From DATLEX01 sp035525045 (GTDB taxonomy: Bacteria; Acidobacteriota; Thermoanaerobaculia; Gp7-AA8), in the NCBI GenBank assembly GCA_035525045.1, contig DATLEX010000299.1, forward strand, positions 1 to 13,977: a DNA stretch of 13,977 nt. The letters are read 5' to 3'. The position numbers were made by a program, and so were the translations under genes. Position 1 is the first letter of the stretch; each line of letters starts with the position of its first letter. Shown piece after piece: positions 1 to 6,125 of this stretch. The notes beneath the pieces were generated by a model. That model did not search any database. It was not told the DNA's origin and saw only the letters and a program-made list of their open reading frames with translations.

Positions 1-180
1 CCCCTGTTGTTGTTCCCGCTGATCGTCCCGGCGCTCCTGGCGTCGGTCAAAGCCACATCGCTGCTGATCCACGGAGACCCGATGGGGAGCTTCGGCTCCT
101 GGCTGTCGCTGCTGGCCGCATTCGACGCCATATACTGGGCCCTCTGCGGGTTGCTGTACGGGCGGGTGGTCGAGGAATGA
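1..180 (+). CDS. ccmB: CcmB C-terminus, haem exporter membrane subunit (5' truncated)
   Basis: This is the last 59 codons of an integral membrane protein, read in frame from base 1 to the TGA at 178-180. The translation opens with a hydrophobic helix (PLLLFPLIVPALLASVKAT), then a short loop (LIHGDPMGSF), then a second helix (LSLLAAFDAIYWALCGLLY) and ends GRVVEE. CcmB is the permease of the CcmAB ABC module, which drives release of haem-loaded CcmE from CcmC. The PLLLFPLIVPALLASVKA helix resembles the C-terminal part of CcmB, and the gene directly precedes ccmC, as in standard ccmABC order. Its stop overlaps the ccmC start in ATGA, which suggests translational coupling. The N-terminal part and ccmA lie outside the window. 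Identity rests on position as much as on the short sequence. Confidence 0.85.
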   Translation, partial: PLLLFPLIVPALLASVKATSLLIHGDPMGSFGSWLSLLAAFDAIYWALCGLLYGRVVEE

Positions 181-896
181 CACGTATGCAAGAGATCGCC
201 AACAACCGCTTCCCACGCGCCCCCTACGTTCTGATGGGCCTGGGGGTGGTCTTCCTGCTGGTCGGGTCGTATTTCGGCCTCTTCGTCGCCCCGCCCGAGA
301 GGTACATGGGAGAGGTCCAGCGGATCATGTACGTGCACGTCCCGACGGCGTGGAACGCCCTGCTGGCGATCACCTTCGCCTTCGTCTGCGCGATCGCATT
401 TCTCTTCAAAGGAGACTTCAAGTGGGATGCGCGGATGGAGGCAGCCATCGAGGTGGGAGTTCTTTTGGCGTTCCTGCTCTGCGTCCAGGGGGCGATCTGG
501 GCGAAGCCGACGTGGGGGGTGTGGTGGGACTGGGACCCGCGCCTGACGACCACGGCCGTGCTCCTCTTCGCCTTCCTCGGAATCCTCGCCTTGCGGCGCT
601 TTGTTGACGATCCGGTCAAGAGGGCCATCTGGTCGTCGGTGGCGACGATCATCGCCTTCGTCGATGTCCCGATCGTCTACTTCTCGGTCCGGTGGTGGAA
701 CTCCTTGCACCAGCTCCAGTCCAGCCCATCCACGGTGTCGTCGCAGTTCTACCTTCCGCTGCGCCTGAACGCGTTCGGGATGCTGTTCGTGATGACGGGG
801 CTGATCATGCTGCGCGCGCGGCTGGCCTCGCTTCGGCACGTGAGCGAGGTGGCCCCTCCGCCGGTCCTGGCGGAAGAAGCAGGAGAGATGGCATGA
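177..896 (+). CDS. ccmC: CcmC, haem transporter/handler for CcmE
   Basis: CcmC is an inner-membrane protein of the haem-handling family that holds haem at the outer face of the membrane and loads it onto the CcmE histidine. The product is 239 aa, close to E. coli CcmC (about 245 aa). Six hydrophobic segments are visible. The periplasmic tryptophan-rich WWD motif lies at about residues 113-123 (WGVWWDWDPRL). The two expected axial haem ligands are present: H54 in MYVHVPTAW and H178 in WNSLHQ, matching E. coli H60 and H184. The ATG at 177 overlaps the ccmB stop by 4 nt and the gene ends in another ATGA overlap with ccmD. The C-terminal tail (VSEVAPPPVLAEEAGEMA) is acidic, Ala/Pro-rich and probably cytoplasmic. 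No frameshift or missing key residue was seen. Confidence 0.97.
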   Translation: MTRMQEIANNRFPRAPYVLMGLGVVFLLVGSYFGLFVAPPERYMGEVQRIMYVHVPTAWNALLAITFAFVCAIAFLFKGDFKWDARMEAAIEVGVLLAFLLCVQGAIWAKPTWGVWWDWDPRLTTTAVLLFAFLGILALRRFVDDPVKRAIWSSVATIIAFVDVPIVYFSVRWWNSLHQLQSSPSTVSSQFYLPLRLNAFGMLFVMTGLIMLRARLASLRHVSEVAPPPVLAEEAGEMA

Positions 897-1039
897 GCGG
901 CGTGGTGACCGGCGGCTGGAGCTTCGTCTGGGCGGCGTATGGAATCACCGCGGCCGCCCTGCTGATCTATGGGGTGACGCTCGTCACACGGCTTCGTGAG
1001 GAGTGGTCCCGAAGCAGGGAGGAGCGGGCCGGAGAATGA
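893..1039 (+). CDS. ccmD: CcmD, small haem-export accessory membrane protein
   Basis: A 48-aa ORF, short enough to be missed by gene callers with a 60-aa cutoff. It begins with ATG at 893 overlapping the ccmC stop (ATGA) and ends with TGA at 1037-1039 overlapping the ccmE start. A ribosome binding site AGGAG at 881-885 sits 7 nt upstream. The protein has one membrane helix at about residues 10-32, with the family-like sequence WSFVWAAYGITAAALLIY, then a basic and acidic cytoplasmic tail (RLREEWSRSREERAGE). CcmD in known systems has this size and topology and helps release holo-CcmE from the CcmABC complex. Size, topology, the aromatic WxAYG motif and position between ccmC and ccmE all agree. 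Confidence 0.93.
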   Translation: MSGVVTGGWSFVWAAYGITAAALLIYGVTLVTRLREEWSRSREERAGE

Positions 1040-1533
1040 GCGCCGTGACGAACCATCCGACTGCCAGTGACGCCATGCGGCGCCGGACGCGGCTGTTCAT
1101 GTTCGGCGCGTTCGCCGTGGCCGTCGTCGCCTTCGCGGTGATCGCCGTGAGCGGGATCAACCAGAATCTCGTTTACTACTGGACGCCGACCGACCTGCGG
1201 GCGGCGGGCGACAAGTCCTACGGGGCCACGATCCGCCTCGGCGGCATGGTCTCGGAAGGATCGATCCGCAACCTCGCCGGCACCTCCGGCATCGAATTCG
1301 ACGTGCACGACGCCGGCGCCACCGTCCACGTGAAGTCCTCCGGCGTCCCGCCGCAGATGTTCCGCGACAACATCGGCGTGGTGGTCGAAGGGACCATGGT
1401 CGAGGGGGGCTGGTTCAAGAGCAACCGGCTGATGGTGTCGCACGACAACGAATACCGCGCGCCGGAGCAGGGCCACTCCATGAGCCAGGAAGAGCTGAAG
1501 AAGCTGATGAAGACCACGGAAGGGCTCGACTGA
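1036..1533 (+). CDS. ccmE: CcmE, periplasmic haem chaperone
   Basis: CcmE binds haem covalently through one histidine and passes it to the CcmF lyase. The product is 165 aa with an N-terminal membrane anchor (about residues 19-39, after a basic RRRTR stretch) and a periplasmic beta-rich OB-fold domain (about 50-140). The haem-binding motif is SHDNEY, giving H136 and Y140, which correspond to E. coli H130 and Y134. This is therefore the histidine type, not the cysteine variant known from some deltaproteobacteria and archaea. I chose ATG 1036 because it makes the ATGA overlap with ccmD; a GTG at 1003 in the same frame would add 11 residues lying over ccmD with no family support. A GGGAGGAG sequence at 1017-1024 may serve as ribosome binding site. 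Confidence 0.97.
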   Translation: MSAVTNHPTASDAMRRRTRLFMFGAFAVAVVAFAVIAVSGINQNLVYYWTPTDLRAAGDKSYGATIRLGGMVSEGSIRNLAGTSGIEFDVHDAGATVHVKSSGVPPQMFRDNIGVVVEGTMVEGGWFKSNRLMVSHDNEYRAPEQGHSMSQEELKKLMKTTEGLD

Positions 1534-1535
1534 CC

Positions 1536-3581
1536 ATGAACCCCGGCCTGGGACGTTTTCTCATTCTCGCCTCGCTCCTCGTCGCCACGGCCGGCGCCCT
1601 GGTGGCATTCGCCGCCGGCCGGACCGGGTCGCAGGAAGGGCTGAAGTGGGCCCGGCGACTCGCCTACGCGTTCGCGGCGCTCATGGCGGGCGCCACGCTG
1701 CTGATGGAGTACGCGCTGCTGACGCATGACTTCTCGGTCAGCTACGTCGCGCAGGTCGGGTCGCGCAGCGTGCCGGCCTGGGTGACGATCTCCAGCCTCT
1801 GGTCCTCCCTGGAAGGATCGATCCTCTTCTGGGGATTCGTTCTCGCCGCCTACATCGCCATCGCCACCTGGATGACGCGGGACCGCTACCGGGAATACAT
1901 GCCCGACGCCATCGGCGTCTGGCTCTCCTCGGCGGCGTTCTTCAGCTTCCTCCTGGCCGGGCCGGCCAATCCGTTTCACACGGTCCCGATCCCGCCCCTC
2001 GACGGCCCCGGCCCCAATCCGCTCCTGCAGAACCACATCCTGATGGTGGTCCACCCGCCGTTTCTCTATCTGGGATTCGTCGGGATGACCATTCCCTTCG
2101 GCCTCGCCGCCGCGGCGCTGATCAAGGGGCGGCTCGGCCACGGCTTCCTCAAGCCGATCCGCGAGGCGCTTCTTCTGCCGTGGGTGTTCCTGACCATCTC
2201 CATCATGCTCGGCGGGTGGTGGGCCTATGAAGTCCTCGGCTGGGGCGGTTACTGGGCGTGGGACCCGGTGGAGAACGCCTCGCTGCTGCCGTGGCTGACG
2301 GCGACCGCCGCCCTGCACTCGATGATGGTCGTGGAGCGCCGCGGGATCCTCAAGGGCTGGACGACCACGCTGATCCTGGCGACGTACCTGCTGGTCATCC
2401 TCGGCACGTTCATGACGCGCTCGGGCGTCTTCAACTCCGTGCACTCCTTCACCCAGAGCTCCATCGGACCGACCATCCTGGCCTTCCTGGCCGCGGCGCT
2501 GATCTTCTCCGTGGTCCTGCTGGCGACGCGCATCGATCGCCTCGAGGCGGAGGGGACGATCGAGGGAGCGGTCAGCCGTGAAGGGATGTTCCTGGTGAAC
2601 AACCTGATGTTCGTGCTCCTGACGTTCACGGTGCTGATCGGGACGGTCTTCCCCCTGATCGTGGAAGCCGTCAACGGAAAGCAGATGAGCGTCGGGCGGC
2701 CCTACTTCGACAGCATGGTCGTACCGGCTGGCGCCGCGCTCCTGTTCCTCCTCGGCGTCGGTCCCGCGCTGCCGTGGGGGCGGGCCACGCGGGAGCAGCT
2801 CCGGCGCGCCCTCCTCCCTCCGCTGGCCGGAGCGGCCGTGTTCCTGCTCGCCGGTCTCGCCTTCGGCGTCCGCACCCCCTGGACACTCCTGGCGCTGGCC
2901 TTCGGCGGATACGCGGCGCAGGTGACCTTGCATCAGATGTGGCTGCCGCTGGTGCAGCGCCTTCGCGGCGGCGACTCGTTCGCGAACGCGCTCGTCGACG
3001 GGCAACTGCGCCGCGGCCGGCGCCGCTTCGCCTCCTACATCGTCCACGCCGGCGCGGTGGTCACGCTCATCGCCATCGGGGTGAGCAGCACGATGAAGTC
3101 GGAGGGCGAGTACCAGCTCTCGAAGGGCCAGAGCGCGTCGCTGGCCGGTTACACGATCACGTTCCTCGGCGTCGAGGATCGCGCCGAGCCGCACCGCCAC
3201 TCGACCATCGCCAGCTTCGCCGTGCTGAAGAACGGCACGCAGAAGACCATCCTTCACCCGCGCATGAACCAGTACGAAACCATGCGCGAGCCGATCGGCA
3301 CCCCCGACGTCTACACCACGGCGGCGGGTGACGTCTACCTCTCCATCCTGAACGTCGATCGGATGCAGCAGAGCGTCGGCGTCTCGATGGTGCAGACCCC
3401 CCTGGTGGTCTGGATCTGGATCGCGGTGATCCTCATGGGCATCGGCGGTCTGGTCGGCGTGATTCCTGGCCGGCGAAGCGCCGCGGCGGCCGCCACCGCC
3501 GGTGTCACCCTGAGCCGCGAAGACGGCGAAGGATCTCCTGCCGACGGCGCCATCCCCCGCCCCGCACGCGAGGGCGCATGA
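1536..3581 (+). CDS. ccmF: CcmF, cytochrome c haem lyase subunit
   Basis: CcmF is the large membrane protein that, with CcmH and CcmI, attaches haem to the CXXCH motif of apocytochrome c. The 681-aa product has many membrane helices. The WWD motif is at about residues 226-253 (GGWWAYEVLGWGG, then YWAWDPVEN). All four functionally known histidines can be placed: H173 (VVHPPF) and H261 flank the WWD domain as periplasmic haem ligands, and H303 (SVHSF) and H504 (YIVHAG) match the TM-haem b ligands of E. coli CcmF. A periplasmic domain at about 520-615 precedes the last helix (about 622-643). The tail (about 644-681) is Ala-rich then acidic and basic, and makes the protein somewhat longer than E. 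coli CcmF (about 647 aa). It starts 2 nt after ccmE, the only non-overlapping junction in the operon, with GGAAGGG at 1518-1524. Confidence 0.98.
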   Translation: MNPGLGRFLILASLLVATAGALVAFAAGRTGSQEGLKWARRLAYAFAALMAGATLLMEYALLTHDFSVSYVAQVGSRSVPAWVTISSLWSSLEGSILFWGFVLAAYIAIATWMTRDRYREYMPDAIGVWLSSAAFFSFLLAGPANPFHTVPIPPLDGPGPNPLLQNHILMVVHPPFLYLGFVGMTIPFGLAAAALIKGRLGHGFLKPIREALLLPWVFLTISIMLGGWWAYEVLGWGGYWAWDPVENASLLPWLTATAALHSMMVVERRGILKGWTTTLILATYLLVILGTFMTRSGVFNSVHSFTQSSIGPTILAFLAAALIFSVVLLATRIDRLEAEGTIEGAVSREGMFLVNNLMFVLLTFTVLIGTVFPLIVEAVNGKQMSVGRPYFDSMVVPAGAALLFLLGVGPALPWGRATREQLRRALLPPLAGAAVFLLAGLAFGVRTPWTLLALAFGGYAAQVTLHQMWLPLVQRLRGGDSFANALVDGQLRRGRRRFASYIVHAGAVVTLIAIGVSSTMKSEGEYQLSKGQSASLAGYTITFLGVEDRAEPHRHSTIASFAVLKNGTQKTILHPRMNQYETMREPIGTPDVYTTAAGDVYLSILNVDRMQQSVGVSMVQTPLVVWIWIAVILMGIGGLVGVIPGRRSAAAAATAGVTLSREDGEGSPADGAIPRPAREGA

Positions 3582-4099
3582 ACCGCACCGTCCTGATCGT
3601 CGGGCTCTTCCTGGCCACCGCCGTCGTCGGCGTGCTCTTTCTCGGTCTGGGGAAGGACCCGCAACGCATCGACTCGCCGTTGATCGGCCGCACCGCTCCA
3701 TCCTTTGCGCTGCGCGAGGCCGGCACCGGCGACACCATCGCCCTCGAGCAGTTCCGCGGCAAGCCCGTGGTCCTGAACTTCTGGGCCACCTGGTGCGCAC
3801 CGTGTTACGAGGAGCACCCCATCCTCGTGGCCAACGCCCGCCGGCTCGGCTCGCAGGCGCAGTTCGTCGGCGTGGTCTTCCAGGACACCGAGGAGAAGAT
3901 CCTGAAGTTCCTGCGCGACCGCGGCTCGGCCTATCCCACCGTCGTCGACGACGCCGGCAAGACCGCCATCGCCTACGGAGTGGGCGGCGTCCCGGAAACG
4001 TTCTTCCTCGACGCCGACGGAACGATCGTGGCCAAGCACGACGGACCGGTCTCGACCGAACTGCTGCAGGCAAACCTCGTGAAGGCCATGCAGCGATGA
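3578..4099 (+). CDS. ccmG: CcmG/DsbE, membrane-anchored thioredoxin-like reductase
   Basis: CcmG is a periplasmic thioredoxin-fold protein that takes reductant from DsbD/CcdA and keeps the cysteines of apocytochrome c or CcmH reduced. The 173-aa product has an uncleaved N-terminal anchor (about residues 4-24) and a thioredoxin fold. The active site WCAPC gives C73 and C76, preceded by the usual VVLNFWAT strand and followed by acidic residues E78 and E79, a typical CcmG/TlpA-like feature. The cis-proline loop is GVPETFF with P139. CcmG proteins often carry WCPTC or WCVPC; the WCAPC form is closer to general TlpA/ResA proteins, so the assignment to CcmG relies on its position between ccmF and ccmH. 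Both ends are ATGA overlaps. Confidence 0.95.
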   Translation: MNRTVLIVGLFLATAVVGVLFLGLGKDPQRIDSPLIGRTAPSFALREAGTGDTIALEQFRGKPVVLNFWATWCAPCYEEHPILVANARRLGSQAQFVGVVFQDTEEKILKFLRDRGSAYPTVVDDAGKTAIAYGVGGVPETFFLDADGTIVAKHDGPVSTELLQANLVKAMQR

Positions 4100-4638
4100 G
4101 CACTCGTCACCTGGCAGTCATCGGAGCGCTGCTCCTCACAACGGCGCTTCCGCTGCCGGCCCAGCCGGACCCGCCCCCCGCCCCCCACGTCCCCGACGCC
4201 TCGCAGTTCGTCGGGCAGCCCGCGGGCGCCCCGCTGGAAGGCGCAGCGCTCGACCGGCGGACCAGCGAGGTCTCGGCGCTCCTCCGCTGCCCCGTTTGCC
4301 AGGGACTGGCTGTGGCCGACTCCCCTGCCGAGATGGCCGTCAACATGAAGGGGCAGGTCCGCGAGCTCCTCTCGCGCGGCTACACGGAGGAGCAGATCCT
4401 CAGCTACTTCGAGCAGTCCTACGGCCAGTTCGTCCTGCTCAGGCCGAAATTCGAGGGGCTGAACATGCTGGTCTGGCTTTTTCCGGTGATCGTCCTGATC
4501 CTCGGCGCCGCCATCGTCTGGGTGAAGGTGAAGAAACTCGAGAAAGGGCCCGCCCGGCCGCCGGTCCAGGCCGCCGTCGCGGAGGAAGATCCCTATCTCG
4601 CCCGAGTGCGCGATCTCGTCGGCGGAGGAAAGCCATGA
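4096..4638 (+). CDS. ccmH: CcmH (CcmL/CycL-type) apocytochrome c thiol oxidoreductase
   Basis: This 180-aa protein has a signal sequence (about residues 5-22, ending near LPAQ), a Pro-rich linker, and a three-helix redox domain with the motif LRCPVCQ, giving C65 and C68. The following VADSPAEMAVNMKGQ and GYTEEQILSYFEQSYG segments are typical of CcmH/NrfF. A membrane helix at about 124-145 anchors it, followed by a short cytoplasmic tail. CcmH forms a mixed disulfide with the apocytochrome CXXCH motif before ligation by CcmF. Here it lacks the TPR half found fused in E. coli CcmH; that part is encoded by the next gene. I chose ATG 4096 because it overlaps the ccmG stop and yields a signal peptide directly; an upstream in-frame extension covers ccmG and has no signal peptide character. 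GAAGG at 4081-4085 is a possible ribosome binding site. Confidence 0.96.
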   Translation: MSTRHLAVIGALLLTTALPLPAQPDPPPAPHVPDASQFVGQPAGAPLEGAALDRRTSEVSALLRCPVCQGLAVADSPAEMAVNMKGQVRELLSRGYTEEQILSYFEQSYGQFVLLRPKFEGLNMLVWLFPVIVLILGAAIVWVKVKKLEKGPARPPVQAAVAEEDPYLARVRDLVGGGKP

Positions 4639-5888
4639 CCGAACCCACCGACTGGGCGAGCGCGCTGGCCATTCTTGCGGCCGGCCTGATCCTCGGCCTG
4701 ATGCTGATCTATTTCCTGGCCCGCCGCCGCTCGGCGGTGCCGCCCTCCGACCTCGAGCTCGGTGATCTGGAGGCGAAGCGCGACGCGCTCCTCGACCGGC
4801 TCCGCACAGAAGTCGAGGCCGAAGAGCGGACGCGCCTGGAGGTGGAGACGGCGCAGGTCCTCCGTGCCATCGACGAGCAGAAGGCCCGCTCGCGCGCCTC
4901 CCTCCCGCCCTCTCCCGCGCCGGCCCCGGTCAATCCCCGGAAGGCCGCCCTGGTCGGGTTCGCCTGGGGTGTCGGCTCGGTCCTGGCCCTCGGCGGCCTG
5001 GCCTACTTCGTCATGAGGAGCGCCGAGCCGCGTGAGCCCGACGCCGCGCAGACGATGCAGCGGCCGCAGGCCGATCCGGTCGTGGCGCAGCTCGAAGAGG
5101 CGGTCCGGCGCTCGCCCGACGATCTCCGCGCGCGCATCGACCTGGCCCAGGTCTATCTCGAACGCGACCACCTCATGGGCGTCTTCGAGCAGACGCAGTA
5201 CGTCCTCGCCAAGTCGCCTCACGACAGCCGCGCCCTCACCTATCAGGCCCTGGTGCGGATGGCCATGGGTCAGCAGCCGGAGGCGGTGGAGATGCTGCAG
5301 CGGGCCACGCAGTCGGACCCGACGCTGCTCGATGCCTGGGTCGGCCTGGCCTGGGTGTACACGCAGGACGGCAAGGACAAGGAAGCGGAGGCTGCCATTC
5401 AGGAGGCGATCCGCCGCCGACCCGACGAGAAGGAGCGCCTCCAGCAGGTCCTGGCCCAGATGAAGGCGCACCAGGGCCTCGACATGTCGGGCGGCCAGCA
5501 GGCCCTGGCCGGCGGTCTGCCGCCCGACCATCCGCCCATCGCGCCGCCGCCGGCCGCCGCCGCCCCGGTTGGGAAGGGCGTCCGCATCACCCTCGAGCTC
5601 GATCCAGCGGCGAAGGGGAGGAGCGGTGTCATCTACGTTCTGGCCCGTCCGGAAGGGGTGGCGGCCGGGCCGCCGATCGCCGTCAAGCGCGTCGACGCCC
5701 GCTCCCTGCCGGTCACCTTCGACCTCACCTCGGCCGACTCGATGATGGGCCAGCCCCTCCCGGCCCGCATGCGCATCGACGCCCGCCTCGACTCCGACGG
5801 CGACGCCGCCACACGCCACCCGAACGACCCCTCCGGCGCCCAGGATGGCGTGGCTGCCGGGTCGAGCATCCGGCTGGCCTTGAAATAG
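4635..5888 (+). CDS. ccmI: CcmI/CycH, TPR apocytochrome c chaperone
   Basis: CcmI binds the C-terminal helix of apocytochrome c and delivers it to the CcmFH lyase. The 417-aa product keeps the full family layout. TM1 is at about residues 8-28. A cytoplasmic charged coiled-coil loop (about 37-86) contains the usual DLE.KRD.LL segment. A second helix follows at about 104-127. TPR-type repeats occupy about 146-275, for example DLRARIDLAQVYLERDH and LLDAWVGLAWVYTQDGK. A Pro/Ala-rich linker (about 293-312) leads to a C-terminal beta domain (about 315-415) with VRITLELDPA, GVIYVLARP and PIAVKR, the hallmark of the CycH C-terminal region. The start at 4635 overlaps the ccmH stop and has GGAGGA 5 nt upstream (4624-4629); a longer in-frame ORF from 4296 runs over ccmH and is not credible. 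It is the last gene of the Ccm operon. Confidence 0.94.
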   Translation: MTEPTDWASALAILAAGLILGLMLIYFLARRRSAVPPSDLELGDLEAKRDALLDRLRTEVEAEERTRLEVETAQVLRAIDEQKARSRASLPPSPAPAPVNPRKAALVGFAWGVGSVLALGGLAYFVMRSAEPREPDAAQTMQRPQADPVVAQLEEAVRRSPDDLRARIDLAQVYLERDHLMGVFEQTQYVLAKSPHDSRALTYQALVRMAMGQQPEAVEMLQRATQSDPTLLDAWVGLAWVYTQDGKDKEAEAAIQEAIRRRPDEKERLQQVLAQMKAHQGLDMSGGQQALAGGLPPDHPPIAPPPAAAAPVGKGVRITLELDPAAKGRSGVIYVLARPEGVAAGPPIAVKRVDARSLPVTFDLTSADSMMGQPLPARMRIDARLDSDGDAATRHPNDPSGAQDGVAAGSSIRLALK

Positions 5889-5890
5889 CC

Positions 5891-5996
5891 CGTCATTCCG
5901 AGCGGAGCGAGGAATCTGACCGGTGGCCGGCACGCTGCGTATCCCCTCCCACCCGGATTCCTCGCTCACGCTCGGGATGACTATGATGGAATGACG
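5891..5996. repeat. Dispersed palindromic (REP-like) element after ccmI
   Basis: The left arm 5892-5917 starts GTCATTCCGAGCGGAGCGAG and pairs with the right arm 5955-5981, with one bulged base (A5968), two G-U pairs and a loop of about 37 nt. A second copy of the left end in reverse complement (GGAATGACG, 5988-5996) offers an alternative outer pairing with 5891-5899. The sequence is of a well-known kind: GTCATTCCGAGCG...GAGGAATC repeats occur in many unrelated bacterial genomes, often as inverted pairs between genes. Standing 3 nt after the ccmI stop, it could act as an mRNA-stabilising hairpin or a weak terminator. No T tract follows the stem, so I call it a repeat, not an intrinsic terminator. 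Confidence 0.8.
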
Positions 5997-6006
5997 ATTT
6001 CCATCT

Positions 6007-6061
6007 CTCCGTTACCCTCCGTTAATTCCGTCTTGACATAGGCCTTGTAACAGCAAAGTGA
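6007..6061 (+). promoter_or_regulatory. Candidate promoter/operator region of the efflux operon
   Basis: An 8-nt direct repeat CTCCGTTA occurs at 6007-6014 and 6017-6024, with a 10-nt period close to one helical turn. It is followed by a perfect TTGACA hexamer at 6033-6038. No good -10 box sits 16-18 nt further on (the sequence there reads AAAGTGAA), and TTGTAA at 6045-6050 is too close to pair with TTGACA. The region is more AT-rich than its surroundings and lies between the ccm repeat and the adaptor gene, so a start of transcription here is plausible. If real, the -10 is weak, which would suit activator control through the direct repeat. This is inference from motif layout only. Confidence 0.35.
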
Positions 6062-6111
6062 AACTCGCGGGCCCGGAGCGCGTATCCGGCAGATGAACGC
6101 TCCGCGTTCCT

Positions 6112-6116
6112 GGAGG
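6112..6116 (+). promoter_or_regulatory. Strong ribosome binding site deciding the adaptor start
   Basis: GGAGG at 6112-6116 lies 9 nt before ATG 6126. The other candidate ATG at 6093 in the same frame has only a GGAG (6075-6078) 14 nt away, and its first 11 residues would lie over the GGAGG. The 6126 start is therefore preferred. Confidence 0.7.
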
Positions 6117-6125
6117 TTGTCGGCG

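Noticed and set aside
1003..1035. GTG start for ccmE at 1003
   Set aside because: The extra 11 residues lie over ccmD; the ATG at 1036 gives the ATGA overlap seen at the other junctions.
1218..4103. 961-codon open frame on the - strand
   Set aside because: Antisense to ccmE, ccmF and ccmG. Composition is Arg/Gly/Asp/Glu-rich with no domain; a high-GC shadow.
4296..4634. Extended N-terminus for ccmI from 4296
   Set aside because: It runs out of frame over ccmH, is Arg/Gly-rich and has no CcmI features; the ATG at 4635 has GGAGGA and a membrane helix right after.
5889..5996. Intrinsic terminator for the ccm operon
   Set aside because: The stem is long but is a dispersed repeat with a 37-nt loop and no T tract on either side. 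It may still stop transcription in part.
6045..6050. TTGTAA as -10 box of the TTGACA at 6033
   Set aside because: Spacing is only 6 nt, far from 16-18. It could pair with TTAATT at 6022-6027 (17-nt spacing), but that is a poor -35.
6074..6104. CGGAGCG/CGCTCCG hairpin in the adaptor leader
   Set aside because: A 7-bp stem with a 17-nt loop that does not cover the GGAGG; no evidence for a riboswitch or attenuator.
6093..6125. Upstream ATG start for the adaptor at 6093
   Set aside because: It would add MNAPRSWRLSA before the protein, has no well-spaced ribosome binding site, and covers the strong GGAGG at 6112-6116. The 6126 start is better, though 6093 is not excluded.
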